Shown piece after piece: positions 1-7,367 of a stretch of DNA of 31,154 nucleotides; positions within the stretch are counted from its first letter, which is position 1; every line of letters begins with the position of its first letter. The position numbers and the translations under genes were made by a program. Source of the stretch: MAG-121220-bin8 sp964433845 (GTDB lineage Bacteria > Bacteroidota > Bacteroidia > Flavobacteriales > Flavobacteriaceae); contig CAYSTA010000019.1 of assembly GCA_964433845.1 (NCBI GenBank), positions 1 to 31,154 of the forward strand. The letters are read 5' to 3'. The notes below the pieces were generated by a model. That model was given only the letters and a program-made list of their open reading frames with translations, was not told where the DNA came from and searched no databases.

Positions 1-1
1 T

Positions 2-682
2 GATGAATTTTTAAAAAAAATATTGAGTACAGACGGGGAATGGTACAAGAAAAAATACTTTTTAAAAAAGAAACCTGGTACATTTTTTTCATACTCTAAC
101 ATTGGTGCAGGTTTAGCTGCTTTGGTCATAGAAAATGCTGTTGGTAAGCCTTTTAATTTATTTACAAAAGAATACATTTTTGAGCCCCTTAAAATGTCAA
201 GCACGGGCTGGTTTTCAAGTGAAGTTGATTTCACAAATCATACAAAGCTATATGCGAATACAAAAACAGAATTAGCTTTTTATAATTTGGTTAATTATCC
301 AGACGGTGGATTGATAACTTCATCAAATGACTTGGGTAAATATCTTATCGAATTAATTTCAGGCTATAATGAAAACGGATTAGTTCTTAGCAAAGAGAGC
401 TACAATGAGTTATATACCCCAAAACTTAACAACGACATTCATATAAATAGAAGCAGTAGTACTTACAATGATGAATACAATATGGGAGTATTTATGGGGA
501 TGTCATCCAAAGACCAAATTGGGCATACAGGCGGAGATCCTGGAGTAGCTACTCTTATGTTTTTTAATTCAGAAACTAAGATTGGAAAAATTTTGTTTGT
601 AAATACAGATCTCGAAAAAGAAGGGGTGGAAGCAGCTATTGATATTTGGGGAAAACTGGAAGAATACGAAAACAAATTTTAG
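2..682 (+). CDS. Serine hydrolase, beta-lactamase / class C penicillin-binding family (5' end outside window)
   Basis: The reading frame is open to the left edge, so the true start and the N-terminal SxxK nucleophile motif lie outside the window. The visible ~226 residues carry the family's second motif (YSN, in GTFFSYSNIGAG) and a late HTGG motif (IGHTGGDPG) in the place of the KTG box of class C beta-lactamases and DD-peptidase-like serine hydrolases. These families hydrolyse or transfer acyl groups on peptides or beta-lactam-like substrates, usually outside the cytoplasm. The true substrate cannot be told, and most environmental members are not resistance enzymes. The gene ends 95 nt before a small secreted-protein gene on the same strand. 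The family call is firm; the function within the family is open. Confidence 0.85.
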   Translation, partial: DEFLKKILSTDGEWYKKKYFLKKKPGTFFSYSNIGAGLAALVIENAVGKPFNLFTKEYIFEPLKMSSTGWFSSEVDFTNHTKLYANTKTELAFYNLVNYPDGGLITSSNDLGKYLIELISGYNENGLVLSKESYNELYTPKLNNDIHINRSSSTYNDEYNMGVFMGMSSKDQIGHTGGDPGVATLMFFNSETKIGKILFVNTDLEKEGVEAAIDIWGKLEEYENKF

Positions 683-777
683 AGGATTTCAGTTAATTAA
701 TTTTGCAAATTGTAATCCATTCTGCGACTAAACCATAGGCATATCTTCCTCTTTTTAAATTATTGTAACTTGTATGT

Positions 778-1233
778 ATGAAAAAACTAATTCTATTATT
801 GCTGTTTATTCCACTTGTTTCTTTTGGGCAAGAATATATCTTAATGGCTGAGAAAAGTTTTGAAAGTACTGAGCTTGTTCAAGTAGAATCTACATATAAC
901 AGAAAAGATTTTAATGTTTGTTTTGCAAAAGATGACAAACATAAATATGTAATCTTAAACATGAGGCCAAGTAATAATGACTATAAGATTGCTGGAAAAC
1001 TTAAGATTTTACTTAATAATGGAGAGGTTATAGTTTTATCTTCTATCCCTTATAGAGATTTTGTAAACGATAGGGCTAGGGCAATGTTTACTCTGTCCGA
1101 TAAGGAATTTGAAAAACTTAAAGAAAACAACATAGCTGAGTTTAGATATAGTATTCGATTTATGGCATTTGAACTTGAAGATTTTTCAGTAAAAAACAAT
1201 ATTGACATTCCTAAATTAGTAAGCCAACTTTAA
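778..1233 (+). CDS. Small secreted protein of unknown function
   Basis: A 151-residue protein with a clear N-terminal signal peptide: a lysine pair, a leucine-rich core, and SFGQ around residues 15-18, a typical flavobacterial signal peptidase I site leaving Gln at the mature N-terminus. The mature part (~134 residues) is charged and appears to alternate beta strands, with one cysteine near residue 48. I see no catalytic motif and do not recognise the family. It probably acts in the periplasm or is exported. A -7-like TAATTTTG lies at 698-705 but has no partner -33 TTG, so its promoter is uncertain. No close operon partner is evident; the next small ORF starts 39 nt downstream. Confidence 0.7.
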   Translation: MKKLILLLLFIPLVSFGQEYILMAEKSFESTELVQVESTYNRKDFNVCFAKDDKHKYVILNMRPSNNDYKIAGKLKILLNNGEVIVLSSIPYRDFVNDRARAMFTLSDKEFEKLKENNIAEFRYSIRFMAFELEDFSVKNNIDIPKLVSQL

Positions 1234-1272
1234 ATATCGCTACACCATACATTCTAACAAAGTCCCCAATTA

Positions 1273-1470
1273 ATGGGAATTTTTTTTAGTAACTTTAGAT
1301 CTATGATACATCAGTTTAAACAAAGAGAATGGGAAAAACTCCTTATACCGTCTATAAGGTTTCGTTTTACCTACTGGCTATTAAAAAAAGTAGGATTGAT
1401 TTTCTTAACAGGAATTTTTGCTCTATTTGGAATTTTACTTACTATTTTAATATTCATGTTTGCAATATGA
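1273..1470 (+). CDS. Putative tiny membrane protein A
   Basis: A short frame of 65 residues (55 if translation begins at the internal ATG at 1303). The N-terminal half is basic and amphipathic (KQREWEKLLIP). The C-terminal half is one long hydrophobic segment (VGLIFLTGIFALFGILLTIL), consistent with a single transmembrane helix and the N-terminus in the cytoplasm. The stop codon overlaps the next ATG as ATGA (1467-1470), an arrangement often linked to translational coupling. I do not recognise a family. The stretch 1234-1742 is otherwise empty of genes, so these small frames are its only content. They could be a chance product of AT-rich DNA; the basic-plus-helix layout and the ATGA junction argue for a real gene. 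Confidence 0.45.
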   Translation: MGIFFSNFRSMIHQFKQREWEKLLIPSIRFRFTYWLLKKVGLIFLTGIFALFGILLTILIFMFAI

Positions 1471-1595
1471 GAAAAGACTACTTAATTGCTCTAATTATTT
1501 TAGTTCCTTTTATTGGATGGTTGTTTAATATATATGCTCTATTTCTTTTTATTCCCTTAGGATTTTTATGGAGCAAAAGCGGAAAAAAATCATAG
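1467..1595 (+). CDS. Putative tiny membrane protein B
   Basis: A 42-residue frame starting at the ATG inside the ATGA overlap with the preceding small frame. The product begins MRKDY, continues with a hydrophobic segment (IALIILVPFIGWLFNIYALF), a second short hydrophobic stretch, and ends in a basic tail (WSKSGKKS). It would be a one- or two-pass inner-membrane miniprotein. No family is recognised. A longer frame of 88 residues reading from 1329 shares this C-terminus, but its N-terminal part is the shifted shadow of the preceding gene, so the ATG at 1467 is preferred. Confidence 0.4.
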   Translation: MRKDYLIALIILVPFIGWLFNIYALFLFIPLGFLWSKSGKKS

Positions 1596-1613
1596 TTGTT
1601 TACATTAGCATCC

Positions 1614-1718
1614 ATGAAAAGGAAAGAAAAAATGTTTTGGTTTTGGGTTGATATTTTAGTAAAAATCTTTCTAATTGTTATAACTGTAATAGCTATGAAA
1701 TTAGTGTTCTTTAAATAG
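1614..1718 (+). CDS. Putative tiny membrane protein C
   Basis: A 34-residue frame 18 nt after the preceding one. It starts with a basic segment (MKRKEKM), followed by an aromatic and hydrophobic stretch (WFWVDILVKIFLIVITVIAM) and a short basic end (KLVFFK). This is the charge pattern of a single-helix membrane peptide. It ends 25 nt before the convergent stop of the Xaa-Pro aminopeptidase gene. At this length in AT-rich DNA chance is a serious alternative. The main support is that it is the third consecutive frame of the same kind on the same strand. Confidence 0.3.
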   Translation: MKRKEKMFWFWVDILVKIFLIVITVIAMKLVFFK

Positions 1719-1742
1719 TATTAAATCATAATTTTTTTATCA

Positions 1743-3197
1743 TTAATTTTTCAATGGTAAAGATTTCGAGGGTCTAAATTCAGTTAACCCTTTCTCTTTA
1801 ATTGTTTTTTCAATTTCTTTTATTTTTGAAGGAACAAAAGCACTTAAATTCTCAACGCCATTTTTTGTAACTACAGCAACATCCTCAATTCTTATGTATA
1901 ATTTTTCTTCAGGAATCCATATCATTGGATCAATAGTAAATACCATTCCTTCCTTCAAATCTACACCATGAACTCTGCCAACATCATGAACAGCCATGCC
2001 AACGGGATGTTGAAAGTGCCCCCTAAATGATAAAGCTTTTTGAACAGCTTTTAAATAAATTTCTTTTGAAAATGTTTTTCCAATAAGATATTTTTTCATT
2101 TCTTCAGCAGCTTTTCTTAAGACCTCACTTGAATTTGATCCTGGTTTTACATATTTAAATAAAGCATCTCTATAGGAAACTATAAACTCATATAATTCTG
2201 TTTGTCCTTTATTAAAAACTCCATTAACAGGCCAAATTCTAGTAACATCGCTAGTATAATTATTATAATCTGGCGCATAATCCATGAGTACTAAATCACC
2301 ATCTTTTAAAACATCCTTTTTTCTAAAATAATGTCCCATATAAGCATTTGATCCTCCTCCAATAATAGAAGGATATCCATCACCTTGTGAACCATGTTGA
2401 TAGAAAATATATTTTGCAGCTGCATCTAGTTGAAATTCATAAACACCAGGTTTTGTTGATCTCATTGCTTCAATTATTCCTAAGCCCGCAATTTCTGTAG
2501 CTTTTCTAATGACCTCTATTTCTTTCGGACTTTTAATTAAACGCATCGAATCTAGTAAAGGAGATAAATCTCTTATTTTAAATTCGGGAAAACGTTCGTT
2601 AATTAGTTTTTTAAATCTAGATTCACGTGTAGTTTGCGAATCCCATGGGTCAGCTGCAGCACGAGCATGTCCATGTAATATTTCATCTCTACTGTCATTT
2701 CCCATTTCTGCTGGACTAAATGGTGTGTATAATATTGGATTAGGACCATTTATAAGACCTGTTCCAACCAAGTCGTTTCCTAAATAATCTAAAGATTTGA
2801 CTCTGTTCACACCTGTCAATTTTTTAATTAAATCGGCATCATCTGATGATAAAATTTTACCTTGACTTTTTTCTCTATTCTCATCTCTACGTGGCAAATA
2901 GATTGTTGAACTTTTGTTTTTTCCATTTAATAATAAATAAGCGTGCCCCTCTTCAATTCCAGACAGATAATAAAAAGTGTTGCTTTGTCTAAAGAGTTTG
3001 AAACCAGCAACACTTGGTGCTCCTTGAATTAATGCTATTGAATTAGTGCCAATTTCATTAAAAATTTTAGACCTTCTTGCCTCAAATTCACTTATTGTAA
3101 AGTCAGTTTGATAATAATTTTTTTCTTGAGAAAATAGAATAGTCTTATTTGATAAAATTATAATAGTTGATATAAAAAGAATTTTTTTGAGATGCAT
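1743..3197 (-). CDS. Exported Xaa-Pro aminopeptidase, peptidase family M24B (PepP-like)
   Basis: A 484-residue M24 metallopeptidase that removes N-terminal residues before proline. A signal peptide is visible (lysine pair, hydrophobic core, FSQ near residues 22-24), so it likely acts outside the cytoplasm on imported peptides. The N-terminal creatinase-like domain spans about residues 35-200 and the pita-bread domain about 225-465. Aligned by eye with E. coli PepP, the metal ligands are D306, D317, H397, D423 and E438, with H404 as the accessory histidine (HPVGMAVHDVG). The fourth ligand is Asp where PepP has Glu (TIDPMIW instead of TVEPGLY). The gene is divergent from an exported M1 peptidase, suggesting a shared role in peptide scavenging. 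I found no convincing promoter before it. Confidence 0.92.
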   Translation of the reverse strand: MHLKKILFISTIIILSNKTILFSQEKNYYQTDFTISEFEARRSKIFNEIGTNSIALIQGAPSVAGFKLFRQSNTFYYLSGIEEGHAYLLLNGKNKSSTIYLPRRDENREKSQGKILSSDDADLIKKLTGVNRVKSLDYLGNDLVGTGLINGPNPILYTPFSPAEMGNDSRDEILHGHARAAADPWDSQTTRESRFKKLINERFPEFKIRDLSPLLDSMRLIKSPKEIEVIRKATEIAGLGIIEAMRSTKPGVYEFQLDAAAKYIFYQHGSQGDGYPSIIGGGSNAYMGHYFRKKDVLKDGDLVLMDYAPDYNNYTSDVTRIWPVNGVFNKGQTELYEFIVSYRDALFKYVKPGSNSSEVLRKAAEEMKKYLIGKTFSKEIYLKAVQKALSFRGHFQHPVGMAVHDVGRVHGVDLKEGMVFTIDPMIWIPEEKLYIRIEDVAVVTKNGVENLSAFVPSKIKEIEKTIKEKGLTEFRPSKSLPLKN

Positions 3198-3341
3198 TAT
3201 TACCTTTTTAAATTATTTTAATATTAGTAATTTTTATTTGTAACTTGATCTTATAACAATTTAAGGATAATTTTTATATTAATAATACTAGTTTGATTGA
3301 TTAATTAAATCGTTATTAAAGATGTTAAATCCCGTAAAATT

Positions 3342-5003
3342 ATGACACTATTTAAACTTAAAATCTTCCAATTATTTTTTTTAATTACAATTATATTTTT
3401 TTCAAAGGATATATATGCTTTTGATGATAATTATCCGAAAAATCCTAAAGTCAATGCTTTAAATTATGTTTTTAATATAGAATTATCAGATAAGTCAGAT
3501 GAAATTAATTGTGAAGTAATTGTAGATATTTGTTTTGTAGGATCTGGAGTTAAAAACTTAAGATTAGACTTAATAAATGTTTCTAGTGAATTAGATAATA
3601 AAGGGATGATTGTTAGTGAAGTATCATCTGATGGAAGTTTATTAGGTTTTTCTCATAAAAATAATGAGTTGATTATACAATTGCCAAAACCTTCATTAGT
3701 CAATCAATTTTCTAAATATAAAATTAAGTATAAAGGTATTCCGCAAACTGGTTTAATAATTGGAAAAAATAAATATGGTGATCGTACTTTTTTTAGTGAT
3801 AATTGGCCAAATTTAACCCGCCATTGGCTTGCTACTATTGACCATCCTTATGATAAAGCTATGTGTGAATTTATTGTTACAGCTCCTGATCATTATCAAA
3901 TAGTTTCCAACGGCCTTAAAATAGAAGAAACTAATTTGAACGACAACAAAAGAGTTACACATTGGAAGCAGTCAGTTCCTATTGCTACTTGGTTGTTTGT
4001 TTTAGGCGCTGCTGATTTTGCAGTTCAATATGTCGATGAATTTGATGGGAAATCAATTCAAACTTGGGTATTTAAACAAGATAGAAATGAAGGATTTTAT
4101 GATTTTGCTGAACCTACAAAAAAAGTATTAGAATTTTATAGTGATTATATAGGTCCATTTTCATATGAAAAGTTAGCTAACATACAATCAAATAGCGTAA
4201 GTGGCGGTATGGAAGCTGCTTCAGCAATTTTATATGGTGACAATTCAGTAGTTGGAGATCGTAACCATCGATGGAGAAATGTGGTTATTCATGAAATTGC
4301 TCATCAATGGTTTGGAAATTCTGTAACACAATCTGATTGGGACGATGTTTGGTTAAGCGAAGGCTTTGCTACTTATTTTACTTTGTTGTTTATTGAACAC
4401 CAATATGGGAGAGAAGAGTTTGTAAAGGGGCTTAAATCAAGTCAAAAAAGTGTTGATTCTTATTATAAAAAAAATCCAGATTATCGAATAGTTCATGATA
4501 ATTTAAAAAACATGAAAGATGTAACAAGTTCTCAAACTTATCAAAAAGGTAGTTGGATTTTACACATGCTAAGAGGTGTTTTGGGAACAGAAATTTTTTG
4601 GAAAGGTATTAGGGTTTATTATAATAAATATAAAGACCTAAATGTAAGAACTAGTGATTTTAAAAGAATTATGGAGAATGTGTCAAACAAAGATTTGAGT
4701 TTGTTCTTTGATCAATGGCTATATAAACCAGGAATTTTTAAATTAAAGGGAAGCTGGGAATATGATAAAAAGAAAAGTCAGGTAATAATTGATCTAATGC
4801 AAATTCAAAATGATGGAAGTTTATTTCAAATGCCAATTGAAGTAGGAATTATTTATGAAAATGACAAAAAACAGATAAAATTAATTGAAATAAAAGCAAA
4901 ATCAAGTTCCTTTGCAATTGATGTAGATAGAGAACCAAAGAATGTTATTCTTGATCCAAATTATTGGGTTTTAATGAATAAAAATTTTAAAAATAAAAAT
5001 TAA
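3342..5003 (+). CDS. Exported M1-family metallopeptidase (aminopeptidase N-like)
   Basis: A 553-residue zinc peptidase with a hydrophobic signal sequence ending near IYA (residues 24-26). The N-terminal beta-sandwich domain covers about residues 40-225. The catalytic domain contains the exopeptidase motif GGMEA at 288-292, the zinc site HEIAH at 317-321 with the third ligand E340 (WLSEGFATYF), and a likely transition-state tyrosine Y400. The C-terminal part after about 470 is short, so the protein lacks the large helical domain of full-length PepN and resembles the compact LTA4 hydrolase/aminopeptidase class common in Bacteroidota. It probably degrades oligopeptides in the periplasm. A 144-nt gap separates it from the divergent M24 peptidase gene. 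Confidence 0.92.
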   Translation: MTLFKLKIFQLFFLITIIFFSKDIYAFDDNYPKNPKVNALNYVFNIELSDKSDEINCEVIVDICFVGSGVKNLRLDLINVSSELDNKGMIVSEVSSDGSLLGFSHKNNELIIQLPKPSLVNQFSKYKIKYKGIPQTGLIIGKNKYGDRTFFSDNWPNLTRHWLATIDHPYDKAMCEFIVTAPDHYQIVSNGLKIEETNLNDNKRVTHWKQSVPIATWLFVLGAADFAVQYVDEFDGKSIQTWVFKQDRNEGFYDFAEPTKKVLEFYSDYIGPFSYEKLANIQSNSVSGGMEAASAILYGDNSVVGDRNHRWRNVVIHEIAHQWFGNSVTQSDWDDVWLSEGFATYFTLLFIEHQYGREEFVKGLKSSQKSVDSYYKKNPDYRIVHDNLKNMKDVTSSQTYQKGSWILHMLRGVLGTEIFWKGIRVYYNKYKDLNVRTSDFKRIMENVSNKDLSLFFDQWLYKPGIFKLKGSWEYDKKKSQVIIDLMQIQNDGSLFQMPIEVGIIYENDKKQIKLIEIKAKSSSFAIDVDREPKNVILDPNYWVLMNKNFKNKN

Positions 5004-5126
5004 AAAAATCACTTTTATTAGTCAATGAAATTCAATTAATTTGACACAATTTTTGTTACAAAATCGTCTTTTTATTTTTTAATAATTTTAATAATAGTCT
5101 ATATGAGATAAAAAAATACATTATTA

Positions 5127-5158
5127 TTGATTTTTTTCATATAAAATTTATATATTTG
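5127..5158 (+). promoter_or_regulatory. Bacteroidota-type primary promoter for tuf
   Basis: TTG at 5127-5129, a 21-nt spacer, then TATATTTG at 5151-5158. This matches the known Bacteroidota housekeeping consensus (TTTG, 19-21 nt, TAnnTTTG). Transcription would begin a few bases downstream, leaving a leader of roughly 25 nt before the tuf ATG. Confidence 0.8.
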
Positions 5159-5190
5159 CGCTCATTTTAAAAGTAATAAAACAATATATT

Positions 5191-6378
5191 ATGGCAAAGG
5201 AAACTTTCGATCGTTCAAAACCACATTTAAATATTGGTACTATTGGACACGTAGATCACGGTAAAACAACCTTAACTGCAGCTATTACTAAGGTTTTAGC
5301 GGATGCAGGACTTTCTGAAGCAAAAAGCTTTGATCAAATTGACAATGCTCCTGAGGAAAAAGAAAGAGGTATTACTATTAACACTTCGCATGTTGAATAC
5401 CAAACAGCTAATCGTCATTATGCACATGTTGACTGTCCTGGACACGCGGATTACGTAAAAAATATGGTTACTGGTGCTGCTCAAATGGATGGCGCAATTC
5501 TTGTAGTTGCTGCTTCAGATGGGCCAATGCCACAAACAAGAGAACACATTCTTTTGGGAAGACAAGTTGGTATTCCTAGAATTGTAGTTTTTCTTAATAA
5601 GGCAGACCAAGTGGATGATGAAGAATTATTAGAGCTTGTTGAAATGGAAGTAAGAGATTTATTAAACTTTTATGAATATGATGGAGACAATGGTCCTGTA
5701 ATTTTAGGATCTGCTTTAGGCGCCTTGAACGGTGAACAAAAATGGGTCGACACTATTATGGAATTAATGAAAAATGTTGATTCATGGATTGAACTTCCTA
5801 AAAGAGATGTTGACAAAGATTTCTTAATGCCTGTTGAAGATGTGTTTTCAATTACTGGTAGAGGAACTGTAGCAACTGGTAGAATTGAAACTGGTGTTGC
5901 AAATACTGGAGATGCTGTTGATATTATTGGAATGGGAGCTGAAAAACTTGGATCTACTGTAACAGGAGTTGAAATGTTTAGAAAAATTTTAGACAGAGGT
6001 GAAGCTGGGGATAATGTTGGAATTCTTTTAAGAGGAATTGAAAAAACTGACATTAAAAGAGGAATGGTAATTTGTAAACCAGGTTCAGTTAAGCCTCATG
6101 GAAAATTTAAAGCCGAGGTTTATATTTTAAAGAAAGAAGAAGGTGGAAGACACACTCCATTTCATAATAATTATAGACCACAGTTTTATGTTAGGACAAC
6201 TGATGTAACCGGTAATATTGAACTTCCTAAAGGAGTTGAAATGGTAATGCCAGGTGATAACCTTACTATTACTGTAGATTTAATTAATCCAATTGCTTGT
6301 AGTGTTGGATTAAGATTTGCAATTAGAGAAGGTGGTAGAACAGTTGGTGCTGGTCAGGTTACTGAGATTTTAGATTAA
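5191..6378 (+). CDS. tuf: Elongation factor Tu
   Basis: EF-Tu is the GTPase that delivers aminoacyl-tRNA to the ribosomal A site. The 395-residue length is standard. Domain 1 carries GHVDHGKT at 19-26, the switch threonine T62, DCPGH at 81-85 with catalytic H85, and NKAD at 136-139. Domains 2 and 3 follow (about 210-300 and 301-395), with a normal C-terminus. The upstream A/T-rich sequence has no Shine-Dalgarno, as expected in Bacteroidota. The gene has its own strong promoter and is followed by a hairpin, so it is probably at least partly uncoupled from the tRNA-secE-nusG genes downstream. It is not beside fusA or rps genes, but next to secE/nusG, as in many flavobacteria. Confidence 0.99.
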   Translation: MAKETFDRSKPHLNIGTIGHVDHGKTTLTAAITKVLADAGLSEAKSFDQIDNAPEEKERGITINTSHVEYQTANRHYAHVDCPGHADYVKNMVTGAAQMDGAILVVAASDGPMPQTREHILLGRQVGIPRIVVFLNKADQVDDEELLELVEMEVRDLLNFYEYDGDNGPVILGSALGALNGEQKWVDTIMELMKNVDSWIELPKRDVDKDFLMPVEDVFSITGRGTVATGRIETGVANTGDAVDIIGMGAEKLGSTVTGVEMFRKILDRGEAGDNVGILLRGIEKTDIKRGMVICKPGSVKPHGKFKAEVYILKKEEGGRHTPFHNNYRPQFYVRTTDVTGNIELPKGVEMVMPGDNLTITVDLINPIACSVGLRFAIREGGRTVGAGQVTEILD

Positions 6379-6396
6379 ATTAATAAACAAATCCGT

Positions 6397-6429
6397 AAAA
6401 GGTGTCTGCATAATTTGCGGGTGCCTTTT
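6397..6429 (+). terminator. Hairpin after tuf, probable terminator
   Basis: A 13-bp stem pairs 6397-6409 with 6417-6429 around the 7-nt loop ATAATTT. The base is AAAAGG/CCTTTT and the middle holds four G-U pairs. The 3' arm ends in only four T before G, so termination may be partial, allowing readthrough into the tRNA-secE-nusG unit. Confidence 0.65.
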
Positions 6430-6470
6430 GTGGCTAAATATGTAGGGTGTATTTAATGACACCAATAGAG

Positions 6471-6543
6471 ACGGGTTTAGCTCAGTTGGTAGAGCACTGG
6501 TCTCCAAAACCAGGTGTCGGGAGTTCGAGTCTCTCAACCCGTG
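6471..6543 (+). tRNA. tRNA-Trp (CCA anticodon)
   Basis: A complete 73-nt cloverleaf. The 7-bp acceptor stem is ACGGGTT with AACCCGT. The D stem is GCTC/GAGC, the anticodon stem CTGGT/ACCAG with loop CTCCAAA (anticodon CCA at 6504-6506), and the T stem GGGAG/CTCTC with loop TTCGAGT. The discriminator base is G, as in bacterial tRNA-Trp. The 3' CCA is not encoded (CAA follows), so a CCA-adding enzyme is required. The secE start codon lies only 12 nt beyond the mature 3' end. Confidence 0.98.
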
Positions 6544-6555
6544 CAAAATTTGAAA

Positions 6556-6747
6556 ATGAATATAGTTTCTTACATTAAGGAGTCTTTTTCAGAATTAAAA
6601 GAACATGTTTCATGGACTCCAACTAATGAACTTTCACGTTTGACAGTAGTTGTACTGGTTTTTTCTATAATTTTTGCATTACTTATTTGGATTGCTGATA
6701 CAATTCTATCAAGAGTTATTAAAGTTTATTTTGAATTTATTAATTAA
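6556..6747 (+). CDS. secE: Preprotein translocase subunit SecE
   Basis: SecE is the essential small partner that clamps SecY in the inner-membrane protein-conducting channel. This 63-residue version has the single-helix form: an amphipathic N-terminal segment (IKESFSELKEHVSWTP) and one transmembrane helix at about residues 29-48. The ATG at 6556 is chosen because the frame's longer GTG start at 6514 would fall inside the tRNA-Trp gene. The frame ends 4 nt before nusG, a near-universal pairing that confirms the assignment. With 12 nt between the tRNA and the ATG, its mRNA 5' end may be created by tRNA 3' processing. Confidence 0.95.
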   Translation: MNIVSYIKESFSELKEHVSWTPTNELSRLTVVVLVFSIIFALLIWIADTILSRVIKVYFEFIN

Positions 6748-6751
6748 AAAA

Positions 6752-7303
6752 ATGACCGATACAGATATTAAAAAATGGTATGTTGTTAGGGCTGTTAGTG
6801 GTCAAGAAAATAAAATCAGATCTTATATGGAATCTGAAATTAATAGACTTGGTTTTTCTAAACTTGTTGAAGAAATTTTGGTTCCTACTCAGAAAGTAGT
6901 TCAAATTAGAAAAGGAAAGAAAATTAGTAAAGAGAAAGTTTATTTTCCTGGATATATTATGATTAAAGCAAATTTATCTGGTGAAATTCCTCATATTATA
7001 AAATCTATGCCAAATGTTATTGGATTTTTAGGCGAAACAAAAGGTGGTGATCCTATTCCTATAAGAATGTCTGAGGTTAATAGAATGTTAGGTAAGGTTG
7101 ATGAGTTATCGACCGAAGCAGAAAACATTGCAATTCCTTTTGTTGTTGGAGAAAATATTAAAGTTATTGATGGCCCATTCAATGGTTTTAATGGATCAGT
7201 TGAAAAAGTTAATGAGGATAAGAGAAAGTTAGAGGTTATGGTCAAAATATTTGGTAGAAAAACTCCTTTGGAGTTATCATATATGCAAGTTGAAAAAATA
7301 TAA
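6752..7303 (+). CDS. nusG: Transcription termination/antitermination factor NusG
   Basis: NusG binds RNA polymerase and stimulates elongation, and links transcription to Rho or the ribosome. The 183-residue protein has the NGN domain (about residues 8-115, beginning KWYVVRAVSGQE, with VYFPGYIMI in the core) and a C-terminal KOW domain (about 130-183, GENIKVIDGPFNGFNG). The ATG at 6752 gives the canonical N-terminus and lies 4 nt after secE; an in-frame upstream start at 6674 would overlap secE and is rejected. It is probably co-transcribed with secE and may continue into rplK, with a hairpin in the junction. Confidence 0.97.
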   Translation: MTDTDIKKWYVVRAVSGQENKIRSYMESEINRLGFSKLVEEILVPTQKVVQIRKGKKISKEKVYFPGYIMIKANLSGEIPHIIKSMPNVIGFLGETKGGDPIPIRMSEVNRMLGKVDELSTEAENIAIPFVVGENIKVIDGPFNGFNGSVEKVNEDKRKLEVMVKIFGRKTPLELSYMQVEKI

Positions 7304-7320
7304 ATGTTACAATATAAATC

Positions 7321-7353
7321 GTTTCTTAAATAGCTTCCAATTATTTAAGAGAT
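7321..7353 (+). promoter_or_regulatory. RNA hairpin in the rplK leader (nusG-rplK junction)
   Basis: A perfect 9-bp stem, TCTTAAATA (7324-7332) with TATTTAAGA (7342-7350), closes a 9-nt loop GCTTCCAAT. Three further pairs (two G-U) extend it to 7321-7353. It ends 14 nt before the rplK ATG and has no T tract, so it is not an intrinsic terminator. Possible roles are control of rplK-rplA translation or mRNA processing. The position resembles that of the E. coli L1-binding leader, but I see no specific resemblance to an L1 site. Confidence 0.5.
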
Positions 7354-7367
7354 AATAAATATTAATA

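Noticed and set aside
1329..1595. An 88-residue frame spanning both small ORFs
   Set aside because: Its N-terminal 46 codons are the +2 shadow of the preceding small gene; the hydrophobic part is better explained by a start at 1467.
5004..5060. GTCAA/TTGAC inverted repeat after the M1 peptidase gene as a terminator
   Set aside because: The stem is only 5 bp with a 15-nt AT loop, too weak to claim.
5670..6053. A 127-residue frame opposite tuf
   Set aside because: Mirror of a highly constrained coding sequence with low-complexity Ser/Pro/Thr content; no sign of independent coding.
6514..6555. Upstream GTG start extending secE
   Set aside because: It would begin inside the tRNA-Trp gene. The ATG at 6556 gives the normal SecE length and N-terminus.
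6674..6751. Upstream start for nusG
   Set aside because: It lies within secE and adds a hydrophobic out-of-frame copy of the SecE helix; the ATG at 6752 matches the family.
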